Assembly: GCF_000772045.1 (NCBI RefSeq)
Contig: NZ_CP009754.1
Location: 4,154,001-4,218,000, forward strand
Source: Streptomyces sp. CCM_MD2014
GTDB lineage: Bacteria; Actinomycetota; Actinomycetes; Streptomycetales; Streptomycetaceae
DNA length: 64,000 nt
Direction of reading: 5' to 3'
The translations under genes and the position numbers were made by a program. The notes beneath the pieces are model-generated. The model saw only the letters and a program-made list of their open reading frames with translations, had not been told where the DNA came from and ran no database searches. Below are positions 49,648 through 58,550 of this stretch, in pieces (positions within the stretch are counted from its first letter, which is position 1; each line of letters opens with the position of its first letter).

Positions 49648-50021
49648 GCGCCGGCCGCCGCCGCCCGTCGACGGCGTACGACGAACAGGACCGCGCCGCC
49701 CGCGAGGAGCACCCCGCCGGCACCGGCACCGACGAGCCCCTGGTCGGTGCCCGTCGTGTCCGCGGGCCCCGCCACCCCGGTGTCGGCCGCGCCCTCGGGC
49801 ACGACGGAGACCTGGCCGTCGGCGGGCGCCCGGGTCGGCGCCTCGGCGGGGACGCTGACGGAGGGCACGGGGGCCGCCTCGGTCGGTGCGGCGGTGGAGC
49901 TCGGGGCGCGCTCGGCGGGAACGGAGGGGACCGGGCTGGGGTCGTCGGCGAACGCGGGGGCGGTGCCCGCCAGTACGGCGGTGCAGGCCAGGGCCACGGC
50001 ACTGAGGATGGTTCGGCGCAT
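49644..50021 (-). CDS. Small surface protein, likely sortase partner
   Basis: A 125-residue protein with a signal peptide (cut near PAFADD, about residue 26), a Pro/Ala/Ser-rich middle, then GAGAGGVLLAGGAVLFVV and RRRRAAAAGA. This is the hydrophobic helix plus positive tail of a sorting signal. No plain LPxTG is present; PADTTG or AADTG lie at the right distance. Overlap with the sortase gene (ATGA) suggests that it is the substrate or an assembly partner. Confidence 0.75.
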   Translation of the reverse strand: MRRTILSAVALACTAVLAGTAPAFADDPSPVPSVPAERAPSSTAAPTEAAPVPSVSVPAEAPTRAPADGQVSVVPEGAADTGVAGPADTTGTDQGLVGAGAGGVLLAGGAVLFVVRRRRAAAAGA

Positions 50022-50233
50022 CGGGTCGCTCTCTCTCGTCGTCGGCGCGTCGGCGCACCGCGTGGCGGTGCGGGACGGATCGGACGGAGAGACGAGGCGG
50101 GGGCCGGACGGGTTGTAAAGGAATGGCAAAGCCGCCTCGCCCGGGCGGGCCCGGCCACCGCCGCCCTTACGAACCCGTGACGTGCCGGCCGGGGCGCCCG
50201 GTCGCGCGGTCCCGCGGGCCTAGCGTGGGGCGC

Positions 50234-51238
50234 ATGCGCGTACTGGTCACCGGCAGTGCCGGTTTCATCGGGTCCCACGTCGTCCAGGCCCTGCGGGAGC
50301 ACGGGCACGAGCCCGTCGGCTACGACGTGCGCGAGGACCCCGGCGCCGACGTGCGCGACCCGGCGGCCCTCGCGCGGGCGCTGGACGGCGTGGACGCCGT
50401 GTGCCACCAGGCGGCGATGGTCGGTCTCGGCAACGGCTTCGCCGACGCGGCCGAGTACGTCTCCCGCAACGACCTCGGCACCGCCGTGCTGCTCGCCGCG
50501 ATGGCCGGGGCGGGCGTCCGGCGGCTGGTGCTCGCCGGGTCGATGGTCGTGTACGGGGAGGGGCGCTACGCGTGCCCCCGGCACGGCGTGGTGCGGCCGG
50601 GGCCGCGCTCCGTCACCGACCTGGACGCGGGCCGGTTCGAGCCCGCGTGCCCCGAGTGCGGCGCGGACCTGGCACCCGGGCTGGTCGGCGAGGACGCCCC
50701 GGCCGACCCGCGCAACGTGTACGCCACGACCAAGCTGGCCCAGGAGCACCTGGCCGCCGCCTGGGCCCGGACGACCGGCGCGAGAGCGGTGTCGCTGCGC
50801 TACCACAACGTGTACGGCCCCCTGATGCCCCGCGACACCCCGTACGCCGGAGTCGCCTCCTTCTTCCGTTCCGCGCTGGCCCGCGGCGAGGCCCCGCGCG
50901 TCTTCGAGGACGGCCGCCAGCGCCGGGACTTCGTGCACGTGCGGGACGTGGCCGCCGCGAACGTCGCCGCGCTGGAGGCCGCCCGGCCGCCGCAGGGCGC
51001 GCTCAGCGCCTACAACACCGGCAGCGGTGAGCCGCACACGGTGGGCGAGATGGCCACCGCCCTGGCCGCCGCCCACGGCGGCCCCGAGCCCGTCGTCACC
51101 GGCGAGTACCGCCTCGGCGACGTCCGCCACATCACGGCCGACTCCACCCGCCTGCGGACCGAACTGGGCTGGCGCCCCCGGGTGGGATTCTCGGAGGGCA
51201 TGCGGGAGTTCGCGCGGGCGGGCCTGCGGGGGGAGTGA
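50234..51238 (+). CDS. NAD-dependent epimerase/dehydratase with zinc-like insert
   Basis: A 334-residue extended SDR that acts on nucleotide sugars. The NAD motif is VLVTGSAGFIGSHVV, the catalytic site SMVVYGE ... YATTKLAQE, and LRYHNVYGP lies in the sugar-binding part. Between residues 110 and 160 is an insert with CPRHG and CPECGADL, a possible zinc knuckle found in a subset of this family. TAGCGT (50221-50226) is 7 bases before the ATG, so it is leaderless. Its sugar is unknown. Confidence 0.87.
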   Translation: MRVLVTGSAGFIGSHVVQALREHGHEPVGYDVREDPGADVRDPAALARALDGVDAVCHQAAMVGLGNGFADAAEYVSRNDLGTAVLLAAMAGAGVRRLVLAGSMVVYGEGRYACPRHGVVRPGPRSVTDLDAGRFEPACPECGADLAPGLVGEDAPADPRNVYATTKLAQEHLAAAWARTTGARAVSLRYHNVYGPLMPRDTPYAGVASFFRSALARGEAPRVFEDGRQRRDFVHVRDVAAANVAALEAARPPQGALSAYNTGSGEPHTVGEMATALAAAHGGPEPVVTGEYRLGDVRHITADSTRLRTELGWRPRVGFSEGMREFARAGLRGE

Positions 51239-51378
51239 CCCAACGCGGGGCCGCGCCTTCGGGACCGCACCGTGCCCGGCACCGCGCGCGCCCGTGCGCG
51301 TGCCCGTGGGACTGGCGAGCCACGCCGCCGGGATCACGCGGCGCCCGGGTCAGCGGCTCCCCCGGGTCCCGTGCCGGG

Positions 51379-52491
51379 TCAGGCCTCCGCCAGCGGCAGG
51401 GTCACCTCGAAGCGGCAGCCGCCGGGGATGTTGCGGACCGTGGCGCGGCCGCGGTGGGCCTCGACGATGCCGCGGACGATGGCGAGGCCGAGGCCCGCCC
51501 CGGCCGGGGGCGTACGGGCGTCGGTGCCGCGCCAGCCGGTGTCGAAGACCCGCGGCAGGTCCTCCTCGGGGATGCCGCCGCAGCCGTCGGTCACGGAGAC
51601 GACCACACCGTCGGCGGACCGCTCGGCGGCGACCGCGACCGTGCCGTCGGCGGGGGTGCGGCGGATCGCGTTGACCAGCAGATTGCCCAGGACCCGGCTC
51701 ATCTCCCTGCCGTCCACCTCGACCGGCACGGCCGCCACGGCGTCGCCGACCAGCCGTACGCCCTGCTCGCGCGCGAGCGGGTCCGCGCCCGCGAGGGCGT
51801 CGCCGACCAGGTCGTAGAGGGAGATCCGGGCCGGGGTGAGGGCGAGCGTGCCGGCGTGGATGCGGGAGAGTTCGAAGAGGTCGCCGACCATGTCGTTGAG
51901 GCGTTCCACCTCGGCGCGGATCTGCCGCAGGTAGCGGTCGGGGTCGGCGGCGACACCGTCCTCCAGTGCCTCGGACATGGCGCGCAGACCGGCCAGCGGG
52001 GTACGCAGGTCGTGCGAGATCCAGGCGACCAGTTCGCGCCGGGAGGTCTCCAGGGCCCGCTCCCGCTGCCGGGACTCGGCGAGCCGGGCGCTGGTGGCGG
52101 CCAGTTCGCGGCTGAGCGCGTCCAGTTCGGCGGTCGCGGGGGTGGTGGGGGCCGCGTAGCCGCCGTCGTCGCCGAACGACCGCGCCGCGGCGGCCAGTTC
52201 GCGGCTGCGGGCGACCACCCAGCGGCCCAGCAGCAGCGCGGTGGCCAGGGAGACGACGGCCGCCATCGCCACGACGGTGGTGACGACGGACAGGTCGTGC
52301 GGGGACAGGAACATCGCCCACGCGACGGCCAGCGTGCCCGCGAGCATCGCGAGGACGGCGACCGCCGCCACCACGGCCAGCGACGCCGTCAGCGAGCGCC
52401 GCCGGATCAGCCGCAGCACGGCCGCGCCCACCAGGCCGGTGGCGGCGGCGCCGGCGAAGGCGTAGAGGGCGATGAGGAGAGTGGCGTGCAC
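51379..52491 (-). CDS. Sensor histidine kinase
   Basis: A 370-residue HK with two or three TM helices in the first 90 residues, a HAMP-like linker and coiled coil, an HisKA domain (ELVAWISHDLRTPLAGLRAM, phospho-His) and a HATPase domain (LLVNAIRRTP, DGCGGIPEEDL, GAGLGLAIVRGIVEAH). The extracellular loop is very short, so it probably senses membrane state. It starts at GTG, 2 bases after the response regulator stop. Confidence 0.92.
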   Translation of the reverse strand: MHATLLIALYAFAGAAATGLVGAAVLRLIRRRSLTASLAVVAAVAVLAMLAGTLAVAWAMFLSPHDLSVVTTVVAMAAVVSLATALLLGRWVVARSRELAAAARSFGDDGGYAAPTTPATAELDALSRELAATSARLAESRQRERALETSRRELVAWISHDLRTPLAGLRAMSEALEDGVAADPDRYLRQIRAEVERLNDMVGDLFELSRIHAGTLALTPARISLYDLVGDALAGADPLAREQGVRLVGDAVAAVPVEVDGREMSRVLGNLLVNAIRRTPADGTVAVAAERSADGVVVSVTDGCGGIPEEDLPRVFDTGWRGTDARTPPAGAGLGLAIVRGIVEAHRGRATVRNIPGGCRFEVTLPLAEA

Positions 52492-52493
52492 GG

Positions 52494-53234
52494 TCAGTCC
52501 GCCTCCCGGTCCGCGGGGTCGAAGCGGTAGCCCACGCCCCAGACCGTCTGGATCAGCCGGGGCCGGGCCGGGTCGTCCTCGACCTTGCCGCGCAGCCGCC
52601 GGACGTGGACGGTCACCGTGGACAGGTCGCCGAAGTCCCAGCCCCACACCTCGCGCATCAGCTCCTCCCGGGAGAACGCCCGACCCGGATGCCGCAGGAA
52701 GAAGGCGAGGAGGTCGAACTCGCGCAGGGTCAGCGCCAGTTCGGTGCCGTGCTTGGTGGCCCTGCGGGAGGCCGGGTCGGCGGTGATACCGGCGGCGGAC
52801 GGCGGGCGCGGCTCCGGGGCCGGCCGGGTGCGGCGCAGCACGGACTCCACCCGCAGCACGAGCTCCCGCGGGCTGAACGGCTTGGTCACGTAGTCGTCCG
52901 CGCCGATCTCCAGGCCGAGGATGCGGTCGTCCTCGTCGCCCCGGGCGGTCAGCATGACGACCGGCACGGGCCCCTGGCCACGCAGCCGCCGGCACACCTC
53001 CAGGCCGTCCATGCCGGGCAGCATGAGGTCGAGCACCACCAGATCGGGCCGGCGCGCGGCGGCCCGGGCGAGCGCGTCCGCACCGTCCCCGGCCCGCTCG
53101 ACGCGGAAGCCGGCCCGGTCGAGATACCCGGCGACGACCTCCGCGACGGTGGGATCGTCGTCCACGACGAGAATCCGCGCGGGGGCGGCCGGGGGTGTGG
53201 CCGTTCGGGTGGGTCCGGGGGGCTGCTGGTGCAT
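52494..53234 (-). CDS. OmpR-family response regulator
   Basis: A 246-residue regulator. Receiver domain with VVDDDPT, phospho-acceptor LVVLDLMLPGMDG and VTKPFSPRELVLRV; C-terminal winged helix LTLREFDLLAFFLRHPGRAFSREELMREVWGWDFGDL and VWGVGYRF. A Pro-rich extension of 18 residues precedes the receiver. It pairs with the downstream kinase. The divergent glycosyltransferase gene shares its upstream region and is a possible target. Confidence 0.93.
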   Translation of the reverse strand: MHQQPPGPTRTATPPAAPARILVVDDDPTVAEVVAGYLDRAGFRVERAGDGADALARAAARRPDLVVLDLMLPGMDGLEVCRRLRGQGPVPVVMLTARGDEDDRILGLEIGADDYVTKPFSPRELVLRVESVLRRTRPAPEPRPPSAAGITADPASRRATKHGTELALTLREFDLLAFFLRHPGRAFSREELMREVWGWDFGDLSTVTVHVRRLRGKVEDDPARPRLIQTVWGVGYRFDPADREAD

Positions 53235-53357
53235 GCTCCCAGCCTCGCACCGCCCTTCCGCCGGCGTCCCCGCCGAGCGGGTCCGGGACCCGGACGTCCG
53301 TGTTTCGTAAGGAGTGGAAGCCCGATTCGTCCGATTCCGCTTCGTAGGGTGAACGCC

Positions 53358-54071
53358 GTGACCACCTCGCCCGCTCCGGACGTCGATGTCGTGCTCCCCT
53401 GTCTGAACGAGGCCGCGGCCCTCCCCTGGGTCCTGGCCCGCGTCCCGGCCGGCTGGCGTGCGCTCGTCGTCGACAACGGCTCCACCGACGGCTCCGCGGA
53501 CCTCGCCCGCTCGCTCGGCGCCACGGTCGTGACCGAGCCGCGCCGCGGTTTCGGCGCCGCCTGCCACGCCGGTCTGACCGCCGCCACCGCCGACGTCGTC
53601 TGCTTCTGCGACTGCGACGCCTCCCTCGATCCGGGCCTGCTGGCGCCGTTCGTACGGGAGATCCGCGCCGGCGCCTACGACCTGGTGCTCGGCCGCCGCC
53701 GACCGCAGGCCAGGGGCGCGTGGCCGGTGCACGCCCGCGCCGGCAACCTCGCCCTCGCCCGGATGCTGCGCCGCCGCACCGGCCTGCGCCTGCACGACCT
53801 GGGGCCGCTGCGCGCCGCCCGCCGCGAGCCGCTGCTGGCCCTCGGCCTCACCGACCGGCGCAGCGGCTACCCGCTGCAGATGGTGGTGCGGGCCGCCGAC
53901 GCGGGCTGGCGGGTCGCCGAGCACGACGTCCCGTACCTGCCCCGCACCGGCGCTTCGAAGGTGACCGGGACCTGGCGCGGCACCTGGCACGCGGTGCGGG
54001 ACATGCGCCGCGTCCTGGCCGAGCCCCCGGCCGTCCGCCCGGGCGCCGGCGAGGGGGGTGGCGTCCGGTGA
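53358..54071 (+). CDS. Family 2 glycosyltransferase
   Basis: A 237-residue GT-A enzyme: DVVLPCLNEAAALPWVL, LVVDNGSTDGSADLA, CDCDASLDPGLL (DXD-like) and a late LGRRRP / LPRTGASKVTGTWRGTW region like those of dolichyl- or polyprenyl-phosphate sugar transferases. TAGGGT (53345-53350) precedes the GTG at 53358 by 7 bases, so a leaderless start there is preferred to GTG 53349. It starts a coupled run with two more genes. Confidence 0.87.
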   Translation: MTTSPAPDVDVVLPCLNEAAALPWVLARVPAGWRALVVDNGSTDGSADLARSLGATVVTEPRRGFGAACHAGLTAATADVVCFCDCDASLDPGLLAPFVREIRAGAYDLVLGRRRPQARGAWPVHARAGNLALARMLRRRTGLRLHDLGPLRAARREPLLALGLTDRRSGYPLQMVVRAADAGWRVAEHDVPYLPRTGASKVTGTWRGTWHAVRDMRRVLAEPPAVRPGAGEGGGVR

Positions 54072-54706
54072 CCGCCGGCACGACGCTTCTCGTCATCGCC
54101 AAGGAGCCGCGTCCCGGCCGGGTCAAGACCCGGCTCACCCCGCCCTTCACCCCCGTCGAGGCGGCCGCGCTGGCCGAGGCGGCCCTCGCCGACACCCTGG
54201 CCGCCGTGGCCGCGACGCCCGCCCGGCGCCGGGTCCTGGTCCTCGACGGTGCCCCCGGGCCGTGGCTGCCGCCCGGCTTCGACGTCGTACCGCAGTGCCC
54301 CGGCGGCCTCGACGAGCGGCTCGCGGACGCGTTCGCCGGGTGCGCGGGTCCGGCCCTGCTCATCGGCATGGACACCCCGCAGGTGACGCCGGACCTGCTC
54401 GACGTGGACCTTGACGACCACGACGCCTGCTTCGGCCCGGCCGAGGACGGCGGCTTCTGGGCCCTGGGCCTGGCCCGGCCCGAGCCAGCCCTCCTGCGGG
54501 GCGTTCCCATGTCGACTCCGGTGACCGGGGCCGTGCAGCGTGGGCGGCTCCTGGCGGCGGGGCTGCGGGTACGGGACCTGCCGCGCCTGCGGGACGTCGA
54601 CACCGCCGCCGACGCCCGCGCCGTGGCCGCCCTGGCCCCGCACGGCCGGTTCGCCGCCCGGCTCGCGGCCTGCACCCCGGCCGCGGCCCGGCGGGCGGTC
54701 CGGTGA
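54068..54706 (+). CDS. DUF2064 / TIGR04282-type glycosyltransferase-like protein
   Basis: A 212-residue protein with a GT-A-like nucleotide-sugar fold: LLVIAKEPRPGRVKTRLTP, ALLIGMDTPQVTP, FGPAEDGGFWALGL and LRDVDTAADARA. Members lie beside GT2 genes in many actinobacteria, and this one overlaps the GT2 stop as GTGA, so the two are co-translated. The enzyme function is not established. Confidence 0.85.
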   Translation: MTAGTTLLVIAKEPRPGRVKTRLTPPFTPVEAAALAEAALADTLAAVAATPARRRVLVLDGAPGPWLPPGFDVVPQCPGGLDERLADAFAGCAGPALLIGMDTPQVTPDLLDVDLDDHDACFGPAEDGGFWALGLARPEPALLRGVPMSTPVTGAVQRGRLLAAGLRVRDLPRLRDVDTAADARAVAALAPHGRFAARLAACTPAAARRAVR

Positions 54707-55491
54707 CCGGGGCCGCGCGGCTCGCCCCCGGCCGGCCGCCCGCCCGCGCCTGGGAGGCCTCCGACCCCTACGCCGCCGCCCTGCGCTCGGGACGCGGTCC
54801 GCTGTTCCTGCGCCGCACCGACGGCTGGCTGCTGCCGCTGGACGTGGAGCGCTGGTGCGCGCGGGCCGACGCGGTCGACCGGGAGGTGCTCGACCGGTGC
54901 GAGGGCGCCGTGCTCGACGTGGGCTGCGGGCCGGGGCGGCTGGTGGCGGAACTCGCCGCCCGGGGCCGGACCGTCCTCGGCATCGACGTCAGCGAGGCCG
55001 CCGTCGACCGCACCGTACGGATCGGGGGCCACTCGCTGCGGCGCTCCGTCTTCGAGCCGCTGCCGGGCGAGGGGCGCTGGGACACCGTCCTGCTCATGGA
55101 CGGCAACGTCGGCATCGGCGGCGACCCACGCGCCCTGCTCGCCCGCGTCGCCGCCCTGCTCGCACCCGGCGGCCTGCTGATCGCCGAGACGGCCCCGGTC
55201 GAGGTCGACGAACGCTCCCACGTGCAGGTCGTCGACGTCACCGACGGCCACGCGCCGTCCGGTACCCCCTTCCCGTGGGCCCGGATCGGCACCCGCGCCC
55301 TGCTGCGCCGCGCGGGCGCCGCCGGCTGGCTCGGCGCCGGTCAGTGGACGTCGGGGGAGCGCCGTTTCGTCGCGTTGCGCAGCAGCGGCCGCCCGGCGAG
55401 CAGCAGCGCCGAGCCGCCGAACAGCACGGCCGTGATCAGCAGCCAGCGGGCGAGGAAGCCGTCCGCCGACAACGCGGCCACGGACCGGTAA
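54703..55491 (+). CDS. Class I SAM-dependent methyltransferase
   Basis: A 262-residue methyltransferase with motif I VLDVGCGPGRLVAELA, LGIDVSEAAVD and a late LLLMDGNVGIGG ... GGLLIAETAPVEV region. The GTG start overlaps the DUF2064 stop. The recognisable domain ends near residue 228 (RRFVALRS). The remaining 36 residues are encoded antisense to the end of the convergent gene, a 151-base overlap, and may be a late extension. Confidence 0.85.
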   Translation: MTGAARLAPGRPPARAWEASDPYAAALRSGRGPLFLRRTDGWLLPLDVERWCARADAVDREVLDRCEGAVLDVGCGPGRLVAELAARGRTVLGIDVSEAAVDRTVRIGGHSLRRSVFEPLPGEGRWDTVLLMDGNVGIGGDPRALLARVAALLAPGGLLIAETAPVEVDERSHVQVVDVTDGHAPSGTPFPWARIGTRALLRRAGAAGWLGAGQWTSGERRFVALRSSGRPASSSAEPPNSTAVISSQRARKPSADNAATDR

Positions 55492-55832
55492 CGCGCGTCC
55501 ACCCGCCCGCCGATCAACGGGAACCACACCAGCAGGAGCAGCCCGGAGAAGAACGCCGGGACCCGGACGTACGGCACCCACGCGCGGTGGCGCACCGCCC
55601 CGAGCCCGCGCAGGACGGCCCGGTCGGCCGCCGCGTACAGCGGCAGCAGCACCAGGTCGTGCAGGAGCGCCGCGCCCACGAACCACAGCGCCACGCCGAA
55701 CCGGTCACCGGCGAACAGCCGCACCCCCGCGTACCCCGCCAGTGCGAACGAGCAGCACAGCAGCAGGATCTGGAGGGGACTGCCGATCGAGGGCCGGCGC
55801 GACGGCGGCCACACCCTGCGCACGAGGCTCAT
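55341..55832 (-). CDS. Small polytopic membrane protein
   Basis: A 163-residue protein with four predicted TM helices (LQILLLCCSFALAGYAGVRL, VALWFVGAALLHDLVLLPLY, AFFSGLLLLVWFPL, WLLITAVLFGGSALLLAG) and a basic C-terminus. It is the second gene of the molybdenum oxidoreductase operon: its start overlaps the stop of that gene as ATGA. It is possibly an accessory membrane subunit. No family recognised. Confidence 0.75.
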   Translation of the reverse strand: MSLVRRVWPPSRRPSIGSPLQILLLCCSFALAGYAGVRLFAGDRFGVALWFVGAALLHDLVLLPLYAAADRAVLRGLGAVRHRAWVPYVRVPAFFSGLLLLVWFPLIGGRVDARYRSVAALSADGFLARWLLITAVLFGGSALLLAGRPLLRNATKRRSPDVH

Positions 55833-57082
55833 CCCAGCCCTCCGAACGTCATCCGGGCCACCCACTTGGTGTTCAGCACGCCGGGCGCGGCGGGCACGAT
55901 GATCCGCGCCGGGTAGCCGTGGTCCGGGCTCAGCGTCTCGCCGTTGACGTACAGGGCGAGCAGGGAGCGCGGGTCGGCCACCTGGTTGGCGCGCAGGGCG
56001 CCGCGGCGGAAGGCACCGCGCCGCTGGAGGGACTCGACGAGCACGTCGGGCGGATCGCCGTCGAAGCCGACGAGCGCGGCGAGGTCCCGCAGCCGCACCC
56101 CGCGCCACCGCTGGTCGGAGGTCGACCAGCCCTCGACGCAGGCGATGGGCAACGCGGCGCCGTGCAGCGGCAGCCGGAGCAGGTCGGCGCGGGAGAGGCG
56201 GACCGTGCCGGTCCGGCCCACGACCACGAGCCGCCAGGCGTCCTCGCGGGTCTCCGCCGCGTGGACGCCGGCGTAGGCGGCGGTCTTGTTGACCTGGAAG
56301 CCGTTCGGGCCGCTGCCCGGTTCGGCCCCGCCGTGCGGTGCGAGCAGGGCGGTGGCCCGCGCCGCCCCGTCGAAGGACCGCCCGGCGCTGGTGGCGAACA
56401 GCAGCAGCGAGGCCCCGCCGACCGTCCACAGCGCCCCGCGCCTCGACACCGTCGGCGCGTCGGGCCGCGGCGACCGCAGGCCGTCGTCCGGCTCCCGGAC
56501 GTCCCCCGCGCGCATGCGCCGCACGTTGCGCAGCGCGGCCGGCGCCTTCAGCACGGCATGCGCGACGAACGCGGCGAAGAAGACCCAGGCACCGTAGAAG
56601 TGCAGCGGATAGAAGGAGCCGGGGAAGACGTAGTCCAGCTGGATGTTGAGCACCCCGGTCACGAACTCGAACAGCGCGCCCCCGACCAGCAGCAGCAGCG
56701 AGATCCGCTCCAGCGCGTGGGCGAGCGAGCGGGCCGGCGGCAGCGTGAACAGCCTGGGCACCACCGACCACAGCTTGGCCAGCAGCACCGGGATCAGCAC
56801 CAGCCCGAGGGTGACGTGGACGCCCTGCGTGAGCCGGTACAGCCAGGGCGGGCCGGTCGGCCACGCGAAGAGGTAGAAGCCGAGGACCCCCTTGTCCGGG
56901 GTCTTGTCGTTGACCGGCGACAGATCCGGGTTGTAGGCGGCGTACGACAGCAGCCCGGTCACGAACAGCACGGTGATGCCGACGAGCAGGACGAGGCCGA
57001 GCACCGACGTGAACCAGGGCCCGCGCAGCGGGCTGCGCCAGAAACCCGGGGAGGAGGGAAGCCGTGGGGCGAGGTCGCGCAT
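55829..57082 (-). CDS. Cytochrome-b-like membrane domain fused to molybdopterin oxidoreductase
   Basis: A 417-residue fusion. The N-terminal 190 residues hold four TM helices with histidines (QGVHVTLGLVLIP, YPLHFYGAWVFFAAFVAHAVL) suited to haem b ligation. After a linker and SRRGALWTVGG, a sulfite-oxidase-type molybdopterin domain follows, with the Mo-ligating Cys in IACVEGWSTSDQRWRG and VNGETLSPDHGYPARIIVP. It resembles periplasmic MsrP/YedY-like systems in which membrane electrons reduce a substrate outside. The substrate is unknown. Confidence 0.85.
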   Translation of the reverse strand: MRDLAPRLPSSPGFWRSPLRGPWFTSVLGLVLLVGITVLFVTGLLSYAAYNPDLSPVNDKTPDKGVLGFYLFAWPTGPPWLYRLTQGVHVTLGLVLIPVLLAKLWSVVPRLFTLPPARSLAHALERISLLLLVGGALFEFVTGVLNIQLDYVFPGSFYPLHFYGAWVFFAAFVAHAVLKAPAALRNVRRMRAGDVREPDDGLRSPRPDAPTVSRRGALWTVGGASLLLFATSAGRSFDGAARATALLAPHGGAEPGSGPNGFQVNKTAAYAGVHAAETREDAWRLVVVGRTGTVRLSRADLLRLPLHGAALPIACVEGWSTSDQRWRGVRLRDLAALVGFDGDPPDVLVESLQRRGAFRRGALRANQVADPRSLLALYVNGETLSPDHGYPARIIVPAAPGVLNTKWVARMTFGGLG

Positions 57083-57196
57083 GTCCCCGACCGTAGGCCG
57101 CGCGACGCCCCCCGGACGGTCCGCGACCCATGACGAAACCCTGACGTCCGCCGTGCGCACCGCCCTCCGCGTGATCCCCCGGCCTACCGTGCCGGG

Positions 57197-58546
57197 GTGA
57201 CCCTCCTCCCCTCCGCCCGCCGCGGCTCCGTCCGCCGCGACCTGTGCGCCGCCACGGCCGCCGCGCTGCTCGTGACGGCCGCCGTGCTGGTCGGCCGGTA
57301 CGTGTACACGTACGACGACCTGATCGTCGGCTGGCCGCCCCTGCTGGGCCGCTGGGGCCCGCACCTGGGCCCCGGCACCCCGGCGGCGGTCCTGTTGGCG
57401 GTCGCGGCCGTGGCGCACGGCCCCACCGTCGCCGCCCGTCTGCCGTGGCGCGCGCTGCTGTCCGCGGCGTGGGGCGCTTCGATGGCCTGGATCTGGTCGC
57501 TGGCCCTGATCGACGGCTGGCGGACGGGCGTCGCCGGCCGGCTCACCACCCGCCACGAGTACCTCACCGTCATCGACCGATGGCACGACGTCCCGGCGAC
57601 CCTGCGGGACTTCACCGGGCACATCCTGCTCCACTCCCCCGACAACTGGCCCGCCCACGTCGCCGGTCACCCCCCGGCGGCCACGCTCACCTTCGTGCTG
57701 CTCGACCGGATCGGGCTGGGCGGCGGAGGCTGGGCCGGGGTCTGGTGCGTCACGGTGGGCGCGTCGGGGTGCGTGGCCGTGCTGATGACGGTGCGTGCCC
57801 TGGCCGGGGAGCGGCTCGCCCGGCGGGCGGCGCCCTTCCTGGTACTGGCCCCGGCGGCGGTGTGGCTGGGCACGTCCGCCGACGCGTACTTCGCCGCGGT
57901 CGCCGCGTGGGCGGTGGCGCTGCTGGCCCTCGCGGTCACCGGACGCTCGCCGTGGTGGGCGGCGGGCTCGGGACTGCTGTTCGGGCTGACCTGCTATCTC
58001 TCGTACGGTCTCACGCTGTTCGCGGTGGTCGCGGCGGCGGTGCTGCTGCTCGGGCGGCGCGGGGTGCGGGAGCGGCCGGTGCTGTTCGTGCCGCTGCTGG
58101 CGGGGGCGGCGGTGGTGCCGGTGGCGTTCACGGCGGTGGGCTTCGACTGGTGGGAGGCGTACCGCCTCCTGGTCACCCGCTACTACGAGGGCGCGGCCGG
58201 TGTCCGCCCGTACGGCTACTGGGTGTGGGCCAACCTCGCCTGCACGGTGCTCATCACCGGCCCGGCGACGGCGGCGGGCCTGCGGCGGGCCGGGGCGGTG
58301 CTGGTCCGGCGCGGGAGCCCGGGCGCGCAGGAGCTCCGCCTGGCGTTCCTGGTGGCCGCCGGACTGCTCGCCCTGCTGGTCGCCGACCTGTCCGGCATGA
58401 GCAAGGCGGAGACCGAGCGCATCTGGCTGCCCTTCGCGCTGTGGCTCCTCCCCTCCTGCGCCTTCCTCTCCCACCCCCGCGCCTGGCTGACGGCACAGGC
58501 CGTACTCGCCCTCCTCCTCAACCACCTGCTGGCGACGGGCTGGTGA
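57197..58546 (+). CDS. Polytopic membrane protein, GT-C-like
   Basis: A 449-residue protein with about 11 TM helices. An extracytoplasmic loop near residues 105-165 carries charged motifs (TTRHEYLTVIDRWHD, HPPAATLTFVLLDRIG), as in GT-C mannosyltransferase-like proteins. TACCGT (57185-57190) lies six bases before GTG 57197, so it is leaderless. It is divergent from the molybdenum oxidoreductase and near the GT2/DUF2064 genes, so a polyprenyl-sugar transfer role is plausible but unproven. Confidence 0.75.
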   Translation: MTLLPSARRGSVRRDLCAATAAALLVTAAVLVGRYVYTYDDLIVGWPPLLGRWGPHLGPGTPAAVLLAVAAVAHGPTVAARLPWRALLSAAWGASMAWIWSLALIDGWRTGVAGRLTTRHEYLTVIDRWHDVPATLRDFTGHILLHSPDNWPAHVAGHPPAATLTFVLLDRIGLGGGGWAGVWCVTVGASGCVAVLMTVRALAGERLARRAAPFLVLAPAAVWLGTSADAYFAAVAAWAVALLALAVTGRSPWWAAGSGLLFGLTCYLSYGLTLFAVVAAAVLLLGRRGVRERPVLFVPLLAGAAVVPVAFTAVGFDWWEAYRLLVTRYYEGAAGVRPYGYWVWANLACTVLITGPATAAGLRRAGAVLVRRGSPGAQELRLAFLVAAGLLALLVADLSGMSKAETERIWLPFALWLLPSCAFLSHPRAWLTAQAVLALLLNHLLATGW

Positions 58547-58550
58547 GGGG

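Noticed and set aside
48965..51337. 790-codon minus-strand frame across sortase, substrate and epimerase genes
   Set aside because: It is out of frame with the recognised sortase and surface protein and lacks any domain.
55742..57133. 463-codon plus-strand frame opposite the molybdopterin oxidoreductase
   Set aside because: Composition is a shadow of the opposite strand, which shows TM helices and the Mo-ligating Cys.
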